From Prosopocoilus inquinatus (Eukaryota; Arthropoda; Insecta; Coleoptera; Lucanidae): DNA of 64,000 nucleotides. The stretch lies in the NCBI GenBank assembly GCA_036172665.1, contig CM069872.1, positions 41,898,101 through 41,962,100 of the forward strand, in the 5' to 3' direction. How positions within the stretch are numbered: the first letter of the stretch is position 1; the number at the start of each line of letters is the position of its first letter. Shown here piece after piece: positions 10,534 through 23,159 of this stretch. Below the pieces are notes generated by a model, which had not been told where the DNA came from, did not search any database, and was given only the letters and a program-made list of their open reading frames with translations. The translations under genes were made by a program, and so were the position numbers.

Positions 10534-13500
10534 ATCTCGTTGGGGTGAGCGGCTCTTGGAGTTTATTTTCCAAAAATGATGAAAGCTTATTAAGAAATTC
10601 ACCTAGAATTAAAAGACAAGCATCCTGTGGGTGAGTATCTGCATTTATGTATAATTATGCAAGTATTTTCCAAAGACTGGAGACTAATCTAATTACAGAG
10701 ATGATTCCTTTCAATGTCAATCAGGCGAATGTGTTGCCGCAGATAAAGAATGCGATGGCCCAGCAGACTGCGCAGATGGATCCGATGAAACCGACGACTG
10801 CAAAAGAATAAGGTTCGTATAAGACGACGAAAATGAGTTTCTTCAGTTCAATCAAGTCCAGATTCTTTTGTGCCTCAGGTGCATGCCATTTTCTTTCACT
10901 TGTAAGTATGGCGCGTGCATAAACAAGGATTTTGAATGTGATGGTAAGAAAGATTGCCGAGATAACTCAGACGAGGAAACGTCTAATCCAAGGTGTAAAA
11001 GAGACAATGCGTGCAGGTATGTTTTTGCAACAACGTATGGTGGAGATCTTCAATGAATCTTTGCTATTTAGTTCCGATCAATTTCAATGTCAAAACGGAC
11101 AGTGTATTGATGATTTTGATCGTTGCGATGGGATCAAGAACTGTGTGGATGGATCTGATGAGACGGCCGAAACGTGTTTATCCATTCCTTGTCCTCCTTT
11201 TTCTCATCGATGTGCGTATGGTGCATGCGTTCAAAGTAATGCCAAGTGTAACAAAGTGGAAGAATGTGCTGATGGATCAGATGAAGCTAACTGTCCGGGA
11301 ACGGGAACTCGGCCACCGATACAACCACCAACACCGACGCCTACGCCAACGTTAAAACCGCCAGTTACCCCACCTGTAACAATACCAACAAAGTGAGAAA
11401 ACTAGTTTATTATTTAAAACTAATTTCCTTCTTTAGAATTTAAAATACTAAACAATCGAGGTCTGTTCGAAATCTGTTCAGCCATTTTGAATAAGTTTGT
11501 ATCTTAAGAATCGGTAGGGTTGCCATACGTCACCATACCATATTTCACTACCTAGTCCCCTATTACTAATTGTCCCATTTTCTATCTAAACTTTGCGCCA
11601 AGGAATTCTCTAATGATAACCCAAAGATCTGACAAAAGAAACAGGTTGTTAGTGGAGACATAATTTCTCCATCGTTTATTGATGAAAAAAACTACCTTAT
11701 ATTGTGCGGTTAGGTCAGAGTATCATCTGCAACATAGTACTAAGCGACGCGAAGCTGGATCTTTTTAATACCAACTGACAACGTTTTGTTTTCCTGGACT
11801 TACGGCGTTTTCGACTGATTGCTCTGAGAGTATCTCCATCCTCTGTTTTTACATGGGGTTAAAATAAGGTGGAGATACTCTTAGAGCAGTCCAGAGAAGT
11901 CTGTCGAAAACACCATTAATACCATTAATACCACCTTTAATACTAATCGATTCAATTTTAAAATGACTTGTCTTGCACCTAATTTTATAATTATCTGAAA
12001 GAAGAATCAGTCGCAAACTAAAGTAGACGAACAAAAATTGCAGAAGAAAGTAAAAAATTATTTTAAAATTGTACAGGGTCTTCCAAAGCACTCCCTATTT
12101 TATGGTATCACTACTCTAGACCTGTCCCTTTGCGACTTTTTTTCAAAATTGAAATTAATACTGATAGGGAGGAGGAAACGATTAAGGAATACGCAAAGAC
12201 AAGTAACGCCAATTCAGAAAAAGGATTTTGCTGATAGTTGAGTGAGTGAAGTCCCAAGGACGAAGGGGACTAGTCATTATTCTAGGCCTAGGCCTAGGCC
12301 AAGTACTTTTTTTTTACAGCTGCATCATTTCTGAACAGACCTAGTATTGTTAATGCCGAATTACAGAATGTTTCCTAAGTACGGTGCTTCAGGGTGTAGT
12401 TCCTTAAGATATTTTAATAAAAACGTTTATATAGCTAAACATCTGTCTGGAAACGCTTTTAATCCGAGACACAGTGCGTAATAGTAAAACTTGAAAGATT
12501 TTTTCTTAAATTTTTGATTAGTTTCGAGCGCCCCTAATAATGTAGCAGCATTGTTTACCTAATTGTAACCGATTTGTTAGAAAAATGGCCGAGTATTGCA
12601 AATGACAGTCATAAAAAAATACAATTCTTACACTAATCAGAGCAAATGCTGAAAATGACCAACCACTTTCTGATAAAGTACCGATTCCAATCGCCTTCGC
12701 CGTTTGCCTTAAGTCTAAAAATTTCCGAAGTATTCATATCATTATAAGTTTTACTTTTACACCCTGTATTTCGGAATATAAGCGCTTACAGACAAATATT
12801 TATATCTATAAATGCTTTTTATTAAAATATCGCAAGGAATTACACCCTAAAGTTATGGAAACACCTTATATAAGTATTTATTACAAGTAAGAGGTCATTA
12901 GAGCTTTCTTTCTTGTATGCACATACTTCTAAATGCTTGCAAAATAGCTTTATATTTAAAAAGTAATTAGTTGTAGATTTAGGTTAATAGATTATTGTTA
13001 CATTTTTTTAGGGGTGAAGGTGATTGTATTTTGCCACCTCATCCACCAAATGGTGAGTTTATAATACGCGGACAACAAAACTATGCCTACGTACCAAATT
13101 CACCCATTCATCAATTTGCAAATATTCTGTTGAGCTGCAGAAATGGCTATGTGCCTGAAAGTGTGAATCCATCAACTTTTTGTACTGAGGGGCAGTGGTC
13201 GCCGAATTTGGCAATAACAGGAGGATGTATACGTAAGGCGCTCATTAATTTATTCCAAAAGTGTTATTATAGTAACAGAGACAAATTTTTAGGTACATGT
13301 TCAAGCATTAAACCAGACACAGATTCGTACACGGTAAAGTGTATACTCAATAAAAACGAGGTCTCTTGTGAAAATCCCATAGAAGGAACACGAGCAGAAG
13401 TGTACTGCAAAACCTTTTTTGAATTTACTGCCTATCGACCAATTATTAAGTGTAACGATGGTGCTTGGAATTACAATATTGCTCCTTGCACTCCAGGTCA

Positions 13501-15198
13501 GCACATCACAGTTCAGCCTACATTTAATATAAATCTTACCATCAATATTTACACGGCAGCTTCAAGTCCGCATAAATGTGCTTCAAGAAATTTTAGAGCA
13601 CAGAACAAATCTTTTGACACGTATTATTTGATATTCGATATTAGATGACGCTTTGTTTTATACCTATGGCTCATTGCAATAAATCATTCAAAGTCTTACG
13701 CAAGCTTTTTTATTGTAGTAAAAAAATTTCAGAATGTGGCAAGAAACGAGTTGGTGTTCAGACTTTAATAATAGGAGGAGGAGAGGCTATAAAAGGCGAA
13801 TATCCGTGGTTGGTTGGAATTTACTATAGTTCTAATAGGACGCATATTTGTGGGGGAAGTATTATATCCAGAAATTATGTTCTGTCAGGTATGACGATAC
13901 GCACTGTAATTGTTTTTTCATAAAACAATAATTTTATTTTTCAGCTGCTCATTGTTTTGCAACAAGTCGTGGAGTTCCATTTGACAAAAAAGACTATTTA
14001 GTAGCCGCAGGCAAATACTATCGAAAGCTCGATGATGCTCGCGATAGAGATCAACAAATAGTTAAAGTAAGGATGTTTTCCTTCTTGCAGCGCGGATATA
14101 TAATGAGAATTGCTTTTCAGATAGGACGGCTATTTATACCACAGGATTACAAAGGCATGGATCAAAATTATGCTTCCGATTATGCCGTTTTAAAATTACA
14201 GGAGCCGCTCGTTTTGAGCTCGGCTGTACAGCCGGTATGCGTTGATTGGAATCATAAGTACGAGGCAGGCGCTCTTTCAGAAAACAATAAAGGAGTAGTA
14301 AGTACCGTCTCATTTCGCGAAAATGATGAAAATACATGAACTTGAAGGTTGCCGGTTGGGGTCATACACAGGAAGGAACAGATCCTGCAGAGGAATTAAA
14401 AAAATTAACTGTTCCGTATAGACAAAGATCAACATGCGAAGAATTCATGCCCAGAGATTTTGTGAACAGATATTATACGTATGACAAATTTTGTGCCGGA
14501 TTTATTGATAATAGTAGGTGAACATATAGATGTATAGTTATCTGCATCTACCGTTTAAGGTGTTTTAAGCTAGCCTACAGCGGTTTCATGAGAGAAATTA
14601 ACAACGTGTACGCGCGCTTGACTAAAAGATACGGATATATTGTGCTCACAGGTGAGAAACCTTTGATCGTCTAACCAGACTACAGAATGTAGATGTCAGC
14701 TACAAAAATGAATTTTATTCGCTGGATTTAAAGAGAAACTACACTACAAAATTCAAATTCTAAACCATTAATTTATTTACTGTTGCTTTTAAGAATATTA
14801 CAATCTTCTGATTGCTATTCGCGTATCTGCGATCTCTGTAACTATTGTGAGTACAATTGCCCTTTACTCATGCTAAGAACGCTATTTCCTTTTAACATTT
14901 TTCGAGTGGCTTTGTTCTTTGATACTCTCCATGAAAGCAACCACTTTGGGCTGACTTGAAAGCCGTCAATCTGTATAAACATTTTCGTTTCTTCTTGTTT
15001 TCAGAAACGAGTGTTTGCGGCGGTGACAGTGGCGGAGGACTATACTTTCGGAACCTCGAATACAGATTTTTCGTTAGAGGGATAGTGAGTTTGGCTCCAA
15101 CGAGGAAAACCGGCTGCGATTCAAATCAGTTTGCATTGTATACTCTTGTTTCCAAACATCTCTATGACATTGGGGAAATAACCGGGCGAGAAATGTAA
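10534..15198 (+). CDS. Gene A: modular serine protease (ModSP/HP14-like), catalytically complete
   Basis: Eleven phased coding exons: 10534-10630, 10699-10812, 10879-11016, 11072-11392, 13012-13232, 13293-13496, 13733-13888, 13945-14066, 14121-14297, 14348-14513, 15005-15198, all with GT/AG borders and about 635 codons. The signal exon is missing; exon 2 enters in phase 1. Domain order: R-I-K-R-Q segment; four LDLa modules, each ending in an S-D-E calcium motif; a Pro/Thr linker; a CCP/sushi module; a second Cys-rich module at the position of HP14's 'wonton' domain; and a trypsin domain. The activation site is T-L then I-I-G-G-G. The triad is His in A-A-H-C (13945 exon), Asp in S-D-Y-A-V (14121 exon) and Ser in G-G-D-S-G-G (last exon). 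Residue 189 by alignment is Ser, chymotrypsin-like. This family senses pathogens through its N-terminal modules, autoactivates in haemolymph and activates the next clip protease of the Toll cascade. The assignment to that role is inference from architecture. Confidence 0.92.
11457..12347 (+). pseudogene. Old mariner-like fossil in gene A intron
   Basis: The ends are gaggtctgttcgaaatctgt and the inverted gaacagacct near 12330-12345. 12090-12250 reads like a transposase C-terminus (L-D-L-S-L-C-D-F-F and K-K-D-F-A-D). Equivalent fossils lie in the same intron of gene B (29705-30180) and gene C (47220-48950), so the insertion predates the gene duplications. Confidence 0.65.
11849..12091. repeat. 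Inverted repeat around 11815-11895 in gene A intron
   Basis: gattgctctgagagtatctc near 11818 pairs with gagatactcttagagcagtc near 11872, and ttttcgactga with its complement. It is a short foldback inside the fossil. The minus-strand ORF over it is not coding in any way I can support. Confidence 0.4.
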
Positions 15199-15792
15199 CA
15201 TGAGGGACGTCAGACAATTAAAGCATTTTGTAAAAGCACATGGTTGTTTGTTTACCTTGAAAGCTTCGGCGGCCGTCGTCCATAATTGAATTGGCTTCCG
15301 GTTGAAACCGCGACACTCGGATTTCTTTTGATACTGACGTTTCGTTCTTCATTGCAGAAGCTGCTGCTGCTACTAAAGTAAAAAATGGTGTGCTGTGTAG
15401 TAAGTACGGTGAACTGCACCAGCAATGAATTCTTTAGTATCATATCCTGAATTATATTTTTTTAGACAAAACAAATAACACCCTAACATACCTGATATGA
15501 AGAGACAAGATAGTTTTATGATTAGTTTTATCGTAGTATGGTGCGGGTGCGCCTTTATCACTTACAATTATTACTATTGACCATAATAACTAACTGTAAC
15601 TGAATAACATTAACTTACCATTATTGCTATTGACCATAATAACTAAGTATAACTGAGTAACATTTATTAATTCATAATTTCTTTAAAACAATTTGGCTCT
15701 GCATATTTCCCATAGGGGAACTTCGGGGTTTGCCGAGGGTCCCTTAAGCTTTGCAGTCCGAGTGCACTACACCTCGTTGCCTTATGACTAGA

Positions 15793-15970
15793 GAACGGGA
15801 CTTGGTGCATGTACCGGTGGAAGGGAGGTATAGGAGCGGGCGGCCGCGCCTTCGCGTCCTGCGTTGATTTGAATGTAGTAGGACTGTGAATCAAATCAAC
15901 GCAGGACGCGATGACGCGACCGCCCGCTCCTACTTCTCCCTTCCACCGGTACATGTGCTAAGTCCCGTTC
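15793..15970. repeat. GC-rich hairpin element
   Basis: Two arms of about 80 bp, starting gaacgggacttggtgcatgt and ending in the near-complement acatgtgctaagtcccgttc, surround a loop at about 15875-15890. Both arms contain a GC-rich core (gagcgggcgg...). Base composition is clearly unlike the AT-rich surroundings, suggesting a transposed foldback. The long minus-strand ORF across it is a by-product. Confidence 0.8.
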
Positions 15971-16239
15971 TGTACTTATGACAGCTGCGGCATGCATGCA
16001 AGTGATCAATAAATGTTCCGTTAAGTCGTTGTGAACGGGCCGTTTAAAATAGCTTACGATAACTCAAATAATCGTGTAACGAAGGCGAGCTATTTCTCTA
16101 ATAAATTTAAGGGTGATCAACCTGAATACGCAACTTAAACTCTTTTATCCTGATCAACAACGAAAAACCACCCTATTTTATAGAAAAACCAACCTAAATG
16201 CTCTCGCAACGGTGTTTTCCTCGAGAAACCGAAGCAGAG

Positions 16240-16720
16240 CCGTTATTTCCAAATCTTTCACTCTCATTATCTCTCTCCTTACGATGATATTAACTTCTCG
16301 TGATGCAAACCGATTACAAGTTATCCAAAATAATTGCATTCGATTTGCTTACGGTCTAAGGCGATGGGATCATGTGTCAAAAAAGTTGGAAGAGGTTGAC
16401 TGGCTGGTTGACTTTAAAAAAACGTTGGCGTTTGCACTCAGTAAATCTAACCCATAAACTGTTACTAACCAAATCTCCACCGTATTTACACCAAAAGTTA
16501 TTACGCTTTCAAGATATTAATATAGTCAATACGAGCAATAAGGATATGTTATCACTGCCTAAACATTCCACTTCAATGTTCGAACGGTCGTTTTCCTACA
16601 ATACTGCAAAATTATATAACACTCTTCCTGACCATCTTAAATTATTGAGCTTTGAGCAATTCAAAATGAAGGCAAAACATTTCTTTTATGCTAAATACTG
16701 AACAATAAAGTTTTATTATT
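16240..16720 (+). pseudogene. 3' fragment of a CR1/Jockey-like non-LTR retrotransposon
   Basis: Two open pieces (to 16457, then to 16701 in another frame) match the region after the RT thumb: R-L-Q-V-I-Q-N-N-C-I-R-F, then F-S-Y-N-T-A-K-L-Y-N-T-L-P. A stop ends the reading just before aataaagttttattattatt, the element's 3' tail. It is 5'-truncated, as non-LTR copies usually are. Confidence 0.8.
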
Positions 16721-16776
16721 ATTATTATTATTATTTTATTTTTATTATTATTTTATTTTTATTATTATTATTATGT
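16708..16776. repeat. (ATT)n microsatellite joining two non-LTR 3' tails
   Basis: Runs of tta/ttttatt lie exactly between the 3' end of the + strand fragment and the 3' end of the minus-strand element. Both tails converge on it. Confidence 0.85.
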
Positions 16777-19766
16777 AGGTAGTCGCCCAACAGGATAAAC
16801 CCAATTACAGGACGAAAAAAAAGAAGAGTAGATATAGAACGATTAGAACTAAACCTAAACCTAACCTAAAACAAAAGAATAAATGTACAACTACAGATAT
16901 ATAGATAAACAACAAAAGGCATAAACATAAATATAATGTAAGAAAAAAAAGAAAAAAAAAGATCTATCATAAAAATATATCCCTGTACATAGCATCAACA
17001 TGACGGCACATAGAGTAAAGAGGTGCCTTAATTAGAATGTTACTCTTTGGTATTGGCAGTTTAAATGTAGTAGTCCATCTGGAGTTAAATCGAGGTACTA
17101 GAAAATTTAGAGAAGCCAAGATTTCAGGACAAACAATTTTAGAGTGAAGTAACTTCCAAATGAAACTGGCACCATGCAGATCTCGTCGGTGTTTAAGAGA
17201 TTGAAAGTTATGTGTTTGCAGTAAGAATTCATAATCAACGCCTCTCTCAGAAGAAACACCTGTGATTTTAAAGGTAAGAAATTTGAGAAACCGACGTTGT
17301 ATTCGCTCTATATCTAGTTGATAACAGATATAATACGGAGACCATACCTGAGAAGCATATTCTAATCGACTGAGAACAAAACAGTTGTAAAGGCACTTAA
17401 ATATCCCAATATTGTTAAAATACTTCACAGACCTCAAAACAAACCCTAAAGATTTACAAGCTGCAGTGACAGTGACGTCAATGTGGTGAGAAAAGCTTAA
17501 AGCAGAATCAAAGGTAACACCCAAATCTTTAGTTACACTTTTCCTAGCCAGTTGCTCACTTTTAATACAGTAATTGTAATTAACAGGATAGACCTTCTTT
17601 GTATACGTTACGACGCAACATTTGTTAACGTTCAACTTCAGACAATTATCAGCGCACCAGGAAATAATCGTGTTTAGGCACCGCTGGAGCCGTTCACTTT
17701 CCCAAGTATTTGAAATAGAAGCATAGATTTTTAAGTCATCAGCAAAAGTAAGCGAGTGGCAATTTAATGAGTCTAGTAAATCATTGATGAAAATGACGAA
17801 AAGTAGGGGCCCTATATTTGAGCCCTGAGGCACACCAGAGGTCACTGGACATTCAAATGATTTATAGCCATTGAAAAAGACGTGATTCACTCTGCCAGAT
17901 AGATAGGATTGCAGAAGACACACTAAAGACGGAACCATTCCTAAAGAGCTGAGCTTATTGAGGAGGAGACCATGATGCACTGTATCGAAAGCACTGGATA
18001 AATCCGTGTATATGACATCAACCTGACCTTGCTTATCCAACACTTCCGCTATGTATTGCGTTATGGTCACCAAATTTGTAGTAGTAGATCGACCAGAAAT
18101 GAAACCGTGTTGACGGGGTGAAATATAAGAACTAATCCTACTGTAAATTAGTTTATAAATAACCTGTTCAAAAATTTTGGCAAAATTATTTAAAATGGCA
18201 ATAGGACGATAATTCTCAAGCTGTGTCTTATCATCTTTTTTGAAAATAGGCGTAACTCTAGCGCGTTTCCAGATGTCTGGAAAAGTAGACTTAGCAATTG
18301 CAAGTTTTATAATATGCAGAAGAGGTTTTACAAGCACATATCTAGCATCACAAATCAAAAAACTTGGAATTGAATCCTCACCAGCAGTATGCTTTACTGG
18401 AAATTTTACCATAACTGTTAACAGTTCTTTTTCAGAGACAGTTGGCATTGAGAACGGAGAAACATTTGAAACGACATCCGAAAGCACAGTGTTTTGAGTG
18501 TCAGGCAAAAACATAGCAGAGAATAATTTTGCAAATCTATTGACAATATCTTGAGGACTGGTGTATGTCTTATTATCACTTGAATACAGCTTATTAGGAA
18601 TACGAGAAGTGCCCTGCCTCATGTGGACATATTGAAAAATGTGCTTCGGATTAGAGAGAATGGATTCTTCAGCACGAAACGTAAATGATTTATACGCAGA
18701 AGATATTTGTTCTTTACATAAAATACGTAAACGTTTAAACTGGTGAAGAAAAAATAAATTGTCTGTAGCTAACCACTTTTGTCGGTAATGATTTTTTAAC
18801 TTTAAATTACGAATAATTGACGACGTGAACCAAGGAGGATAAGTAGTTGTATGAGATTTATACACAGGTACTGTTCTTTCAAAAATGCTATAAAGAATCT
18901 CATTAAGTTTTTCGATACAAATATTAACATCAGAACAACATTCAATAACGGACCAATCAATATTAAGAAGATCATTGTATAGTTCAATAAAATTGGCTTT
19001 ACGAAAATTATACCTTCTAACTTGCGCAACAGGAAAAGTAGAAGGTCTTACAAGTGGTAAACTTTTATTTGTGATAGCCAAAGCAGGATGATAAACATCC
19101 TCAACAACGAGAGACTGATCTTCATGTGTGACATTAACTTCATGTGGGAGATTAGATAAAACCAAGTCTAGTAATCTATTGTCACCATTACATACCTGAT
19201 TATGCTGCACAAATTCTAAAGAATTACAAAAATTTCGCAGAAATCGCACTTTTGAACATGTGGTGTTAATATCAATGAACTTAGGAAGATTGAAGTCCCC
19301 AATAATTATTAAAGTTTTATTAGTTGAAAATACTTCCAGGGCTTCGAAAAATATCTCATAGTCATTAATAGATAGATTTGGTGGTACATAAAACGATGCA
19401 AGGTAGAACATGTAAACTGAGAATTGACATATACAAATAACATAATCAACTGAAGGAATGAGTTTAAAAAAATCAAAAGCATCAATGATTTCAAATGCAA
19501 TATTTCTAGAAATACCAATAATGACACCACCACCAGTAGATTTATTTGTGGCGCCAAAATTCCTGTCGCACCTTACAACATCATATTGAGGAGAAAAAAG
19601 TTCGCCATTCTTAACAGAATCATTCAACCAGGATTCAGTGATCACAATAAAATCATAAAGATGTTCACATGTATTAAGATAGAATTCATGAGTTTTAGTA
19701 CGTAACCCACGAGCGTTTTGATAAAAGAGTTTTCTTGTTTATTCGCACTGTACTTGTTCTCTATAT
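16777..19766 (-). mobile_element. 5'-truncated CR1/Jockey-type element
   Basis: This is the extent of the element carrying the endonuclease-RT frame. The 3' end is the (AAT)n tail; the 5' side stops at or is interrupted by the solo LTR at 19767-20091. Confidence 0.75.
16967..19737 (-). CDS. Non-LTR retrotransposon ORF2: endonuclease and reverse transcriptase
   Basis: It is open from 19645 to 16967 (892 codons), and the same frame is open upstream to about 19737 with no ATG. In order: the start of an APE-type endonuclease (Y-Q-N-A-R-G-L-R-T-K upstream of 19645; T-E-S-W; G-D-F-N-L-P near 19260), then RT with D-L-S-S-A-F-D, S-G-V-P-Q-G-S and the catalytic F-A-D-D-L near 17730. A CR1/Jockey-group C-terminus follows. 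The 3' UTR is 16777-16966, ending in the (AAT)n tail. I see no internal stop, so the ORF may still be competent, but its 5' end is cut off near a solo LTR at 19767 and no ORF1 is seen. Confidence 0.92.
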
Positions 19767-20091
19767 TGTTACGTTTCTAGGGTTTAAATTAATTTATTTA
19801 ATTGAATAAAACACTCGGTAATAACTTAACCGTAATTTAATAATGCTTACAATCTAATTTATTTGTAACAATTTATTTACACACTAAATCTAACTTCGAC
19901 GGTCGCTATTTAGAACTCGACTGACTCCTGAATCAACTCCGGCCGATTTTATATTCTACGCTGCCTTCTCGTTTATTCCAAAGCTGGAGAATTCGAGTTT
20001 GTTCGATGGTGGCGTGGCGGCCGATGACGCATAATAACGAACCGACTTCTTGACGCCTTCAGTGTGATGTAGTGCTGAGTGGCTCGCCACA
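19767..20091 (-). mobile_element. Solo LTR of the gypsy family at 53219-58762
   Basis: It starts tgttacgtttctagggttta and ends ggctcgccaca, as do the LTRs at 53219 and 58418, but with many substitutions and small indels (325 against 345 bp). It is flanked by the 4-bp duplication atat (19763-19766 and 20092-20095). Recombination between two LTRs has removed the interior. It is an older relative of the intact copy. Confidence 0.9.
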
Positions 20092-20095
20092 ATAT

Positions 20096-20654
20096 ATTAT
20101 TTATACTTACTTTTAGTTACTTTACTAGAGGTTAAGTGTAAGAACAGCGCTTAGCTGAACTTCGCCTCTGTCATCTTATTTCACATGTGTGTTTTTTCTG
20201 TATTGATTCATTCGCTCAAATAAAGACCTTATTATTATTAAATAGTTTACAAAATAATTTCTTTAAAATTGCAACGTTAAACGTAAGTAAACAAAACTTA
20301 TAACTGAAAAAAAGGGCGAAAGAGACAAGGATTGATTGATATCAATTCCAATGATTAGTTATTCAAGCGGTATTAAACCGACTTACCAATAGAGTTTAAT
20401 AATAATTCCCTTCTCGTAGTCCCAAAATTTAGCGACACAATGATTTTATATAAAAGCAAAAATGAAAAGACTATTGTTCGGAGTGGTTTAAGTGCACAAG
20501 AAAGAAACACTGCGCGGGAAAGCTTTTGCTTCCGTTCTCGAGTATCGAATTAGTGATTAGAGAAATAAAATAAATAAAAGAAGATTGAATCTGGAATTCA
20601 ATTTAGAATCGTCTGGAACAAGATAAGACATGTGCTTTTTCTCGTTAAGCTTAT
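20096..20654. other. Non-coding spacer
   Basis: A short aataaagaccttattattat sequence near 20220 resembles another non-LTR 3' end. Nothing else is recognisable. Confidence 0.35.
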
Positions 20655-20960
20655 TCGAAGTCCACGTAACCACCAACTGTTAGAAAGATATGAAACAAAT
20701 AAAAACACTTTAGAAAACGAGCTAAAATGCAATTTATTAACGTACTTCACGTGTCGCAGATTTGCCTTATGAAATGTGAATAACGGAAATCTAAAAAAAT
20801 TAGCCTACATTTCAGTTATTCTCTTTTGATAAAGCAAATAATAATATTTGCGAAACGTCAAGTTAATAAATTACATTTTTAGCGCGTTTTCTAAAGTGTT
20901 TTTTATTTGTTTCGTATCTTTCTGCAATTCTCACGAATCCACTAACTGTTAATTCAAATT
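20655..20960. repeat. Foldback element
   Basis: gaaacaaataaaaacacttt near 20692 is the near-complement of aaagtgttttttatttgttt near 20895. The flanking sequences (ccaccaactgttag and ccactaactgtta) also belong to the arms. The right arm is shared with 4442-4566. Confidence 0.65.
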
Positions 20961-21297
20961 GTTTTTATTACTTCTAAGCTGCGTCTCTCCGCCTTCCTCC
21001 GGGACGCTTTTACTACGTGTACCTCCGTCCGCTAGGTGGCGCAGTGACGTCGTTTAGGGTTGTTTTCACCAGCTTTCCACGCGTGTCCGGGCTGGTGTAC
21101 GAGAGTTGTACCGCCAGCTTTCCACATATTCATCAAAAAAAATGAAACATAAAGACCTGACTGAATATCGTATTTCATCGAACGCGTGAAATTAAAGAAA
21201 ACATATTATTTTCCTCGTGGAAAGAACTGTCACCCTGTAACTTATCGTCTACTTGATACAAAATGAAATTAAATACTTTGCCTTTATACATATTAGA

Positions 21298-21550
21298 TTT
21301 TCGAATTGAATCGATAAGTGCATAATCGTGTTCAGTCCAAATTTACTGCGTTGAGAAAACTACAAATAACTTTCTCTAGATTTTTATTTTAAGTAATTAT
21401 TAGCTTCAGGAGGCTTCGTATATCCTTATCTGAAAGAGTTTTAAGCCAATAATTCACTTAAAATAAAAATCTAGAAAGTTATTTGTTGTTTTCTCAATGC
21501 AGTAAATTTGGACTGAACACGATTATGCACTCATCGATTCAATTCTTACA
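21298..21550. repeat. Foldback MITE
   Basis: The ~100-bp arms at 21298-21398 and 21448-21548 are reverse complements with few mismatches (for example tcagtccaaatttactgcgt against its complement). The spacer is about 50 bp. Confidence 0.85.
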
Positions 21551-21626
21551 ACCACGCTATAGAAACGACCAATCTCAATCCCAGCCTATCCTATTCTGAA
21601 ACTTCATGCTACTACGGGCACTCGAG

Positions 21627-22374
21627 CAGTGTTGCCAGATGATCAAAATTTAAGTCACCAGATTGGCTGACAAAAAGTCACCAGTTAGCAACTGAAAATC
21701 ACCAGTTAATTTTTTCTGTACTAATTTGCCGTTCATTAAAATTTTTGACGTTATTATATAGACGCTTCAGAATTGTTTTATTAATAGGCTCTGAGTGAAT
21801 GTACGATCGAAAGCAGAAATCGATAGCAGACAATTACAGTTTCCTGTAATTTTTCGTTCTCAAAATGGTATTATTTAAATGCGATTGATTTCACCGATTT
21901 TACGAAAGTTGTGAACTTGTCATATCTTTAAAATAATTACAGGAAACTATAGTTCAAAGTTTTCATAATCAGACTTTAAGGCAGCTTTAATTTAAAGTCA
22001 CTTTAAGAAGTGACTTTAAATTTAAATTCCTATTATGAAATCGGCCCTAATACACCTAAAAATAAATGATTTTGTACGAGAGAGTTTACAGTTTACGAAG
22101 AAAAAGGGCCTTCTTGCAAATATTTTTAAATTGGCGTGAGAAACACTGACGATTGACAGTGTTGACAGTTGCTCGATATTAAATATCGCAAAAAGACACG
22201 TCTCAACTTTTATCACTGAAACTTAAAATCATTTTAATATTATAAATTTCTTCTTATTTATATTTTATGAAAAAGCACCAGATAATCCCGAATTTTTAAA
22301 AATAATCACCAGGTAATTAACGAATAACAAAAATCCCCAGATCTGGTGACAAATCACCACCTCTGGCAACACTG
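21627..22374. mobile_element. Non-autonomous hAT-like element, copy 1
   Basis: 748 bp, ends cagtgttgccag and ctggcaacactg. It is flanked by a perfect 8-bp duplication cactcgag (21619-21626 and 22375-22382), the hAT signature. Subterminal repeats of tcaccag and its complement lie near both ends. It has no transposase; the short minus-strand ORF (22022-22216) is AT-rich and not convincing. Copy 2 is at 59970-60801. Confidence 0.88.
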
Positions 22375-23159
22375 CACTCGAGTAGCATATGGATGTGGAA
22401 GGATGGAACTGAGACACCTTAACACCCACATCATGTAGGCCTCATTCATTAGGTGGGGGAATATCTTGAGTTGTGAACTTGAGCTAACGCCGCGCGCCGT
22501 CTACTAAAATATTAATGTACTGTGTATTGCGGAGTTCAAGCGTTGAAGACCTTGCAAAAATCTTCAAACTTAATACCGTTGTAATAAAGAATTACAAATT
22601 TATAATTTCCCTTAACACAATGTGTTACTCTGAACGCGATTGCATGCGATTCCTGAAAAGACAGTAACTTTCTAATGTCAACAAAAGGATACTTGAATCC
22701 AAGAAAACTAAACACAAGTGGTGTTCTTTCGCTCACAAAATCGTGATCCAAACTCAGCATTACGCGTTTAGATTCAAAGACAGACGTTCTTTTCCAAACG
22801 GATTAATCGTCACTTCCCGTAAAATTTCAATCCTGATCGGTAATACCATTTCCTCTTTGAATCATTCTATTTTTAAGACTCGTTTGGATTGCACTCCGGT
22901 TACTTACAGGTGAACTGTCAATTAAGAACTGAAATGTAAGGTATTTTGATGCAATATCTACAGATTTCGCAAAGCGTGTAACTGGAAAGCGGTTTATAAA
23001 CGTTGAATTCGGTAATTGGCGCCGACTAGTAAACGTAAAATACAAAAAATTAAAGTAAATTGGGAAACTGATTTTACATCAAAATAGGACGACAAGACAG
23101 AGACGGACTATTATTATTAAAACAGTTTTCTTCTTCTCAAAGAAGGTCGTCTAGTTACC

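Noticed and set aside
13645..13923. 92-codon ORF beginning upstream of the first protease exon of gene A
   Set aside because: It is the intron joined to the exon; the acceptor at 13732 and the phase match in genes A, B and C define the real start.
15667..15954. 95-codon minus-strand ORF
   Set aside because: It runs through both arms of a GC-rich hairpin and reads its repeats, with no protein features.
22022..22216. 64-codon minus-strand ORF also found in hAT-like copy 2 (60448-60633)
   Set aside because: Too short for a transposase, shifted between copies, and AT-driven; likely non-coding filler of a MITE.
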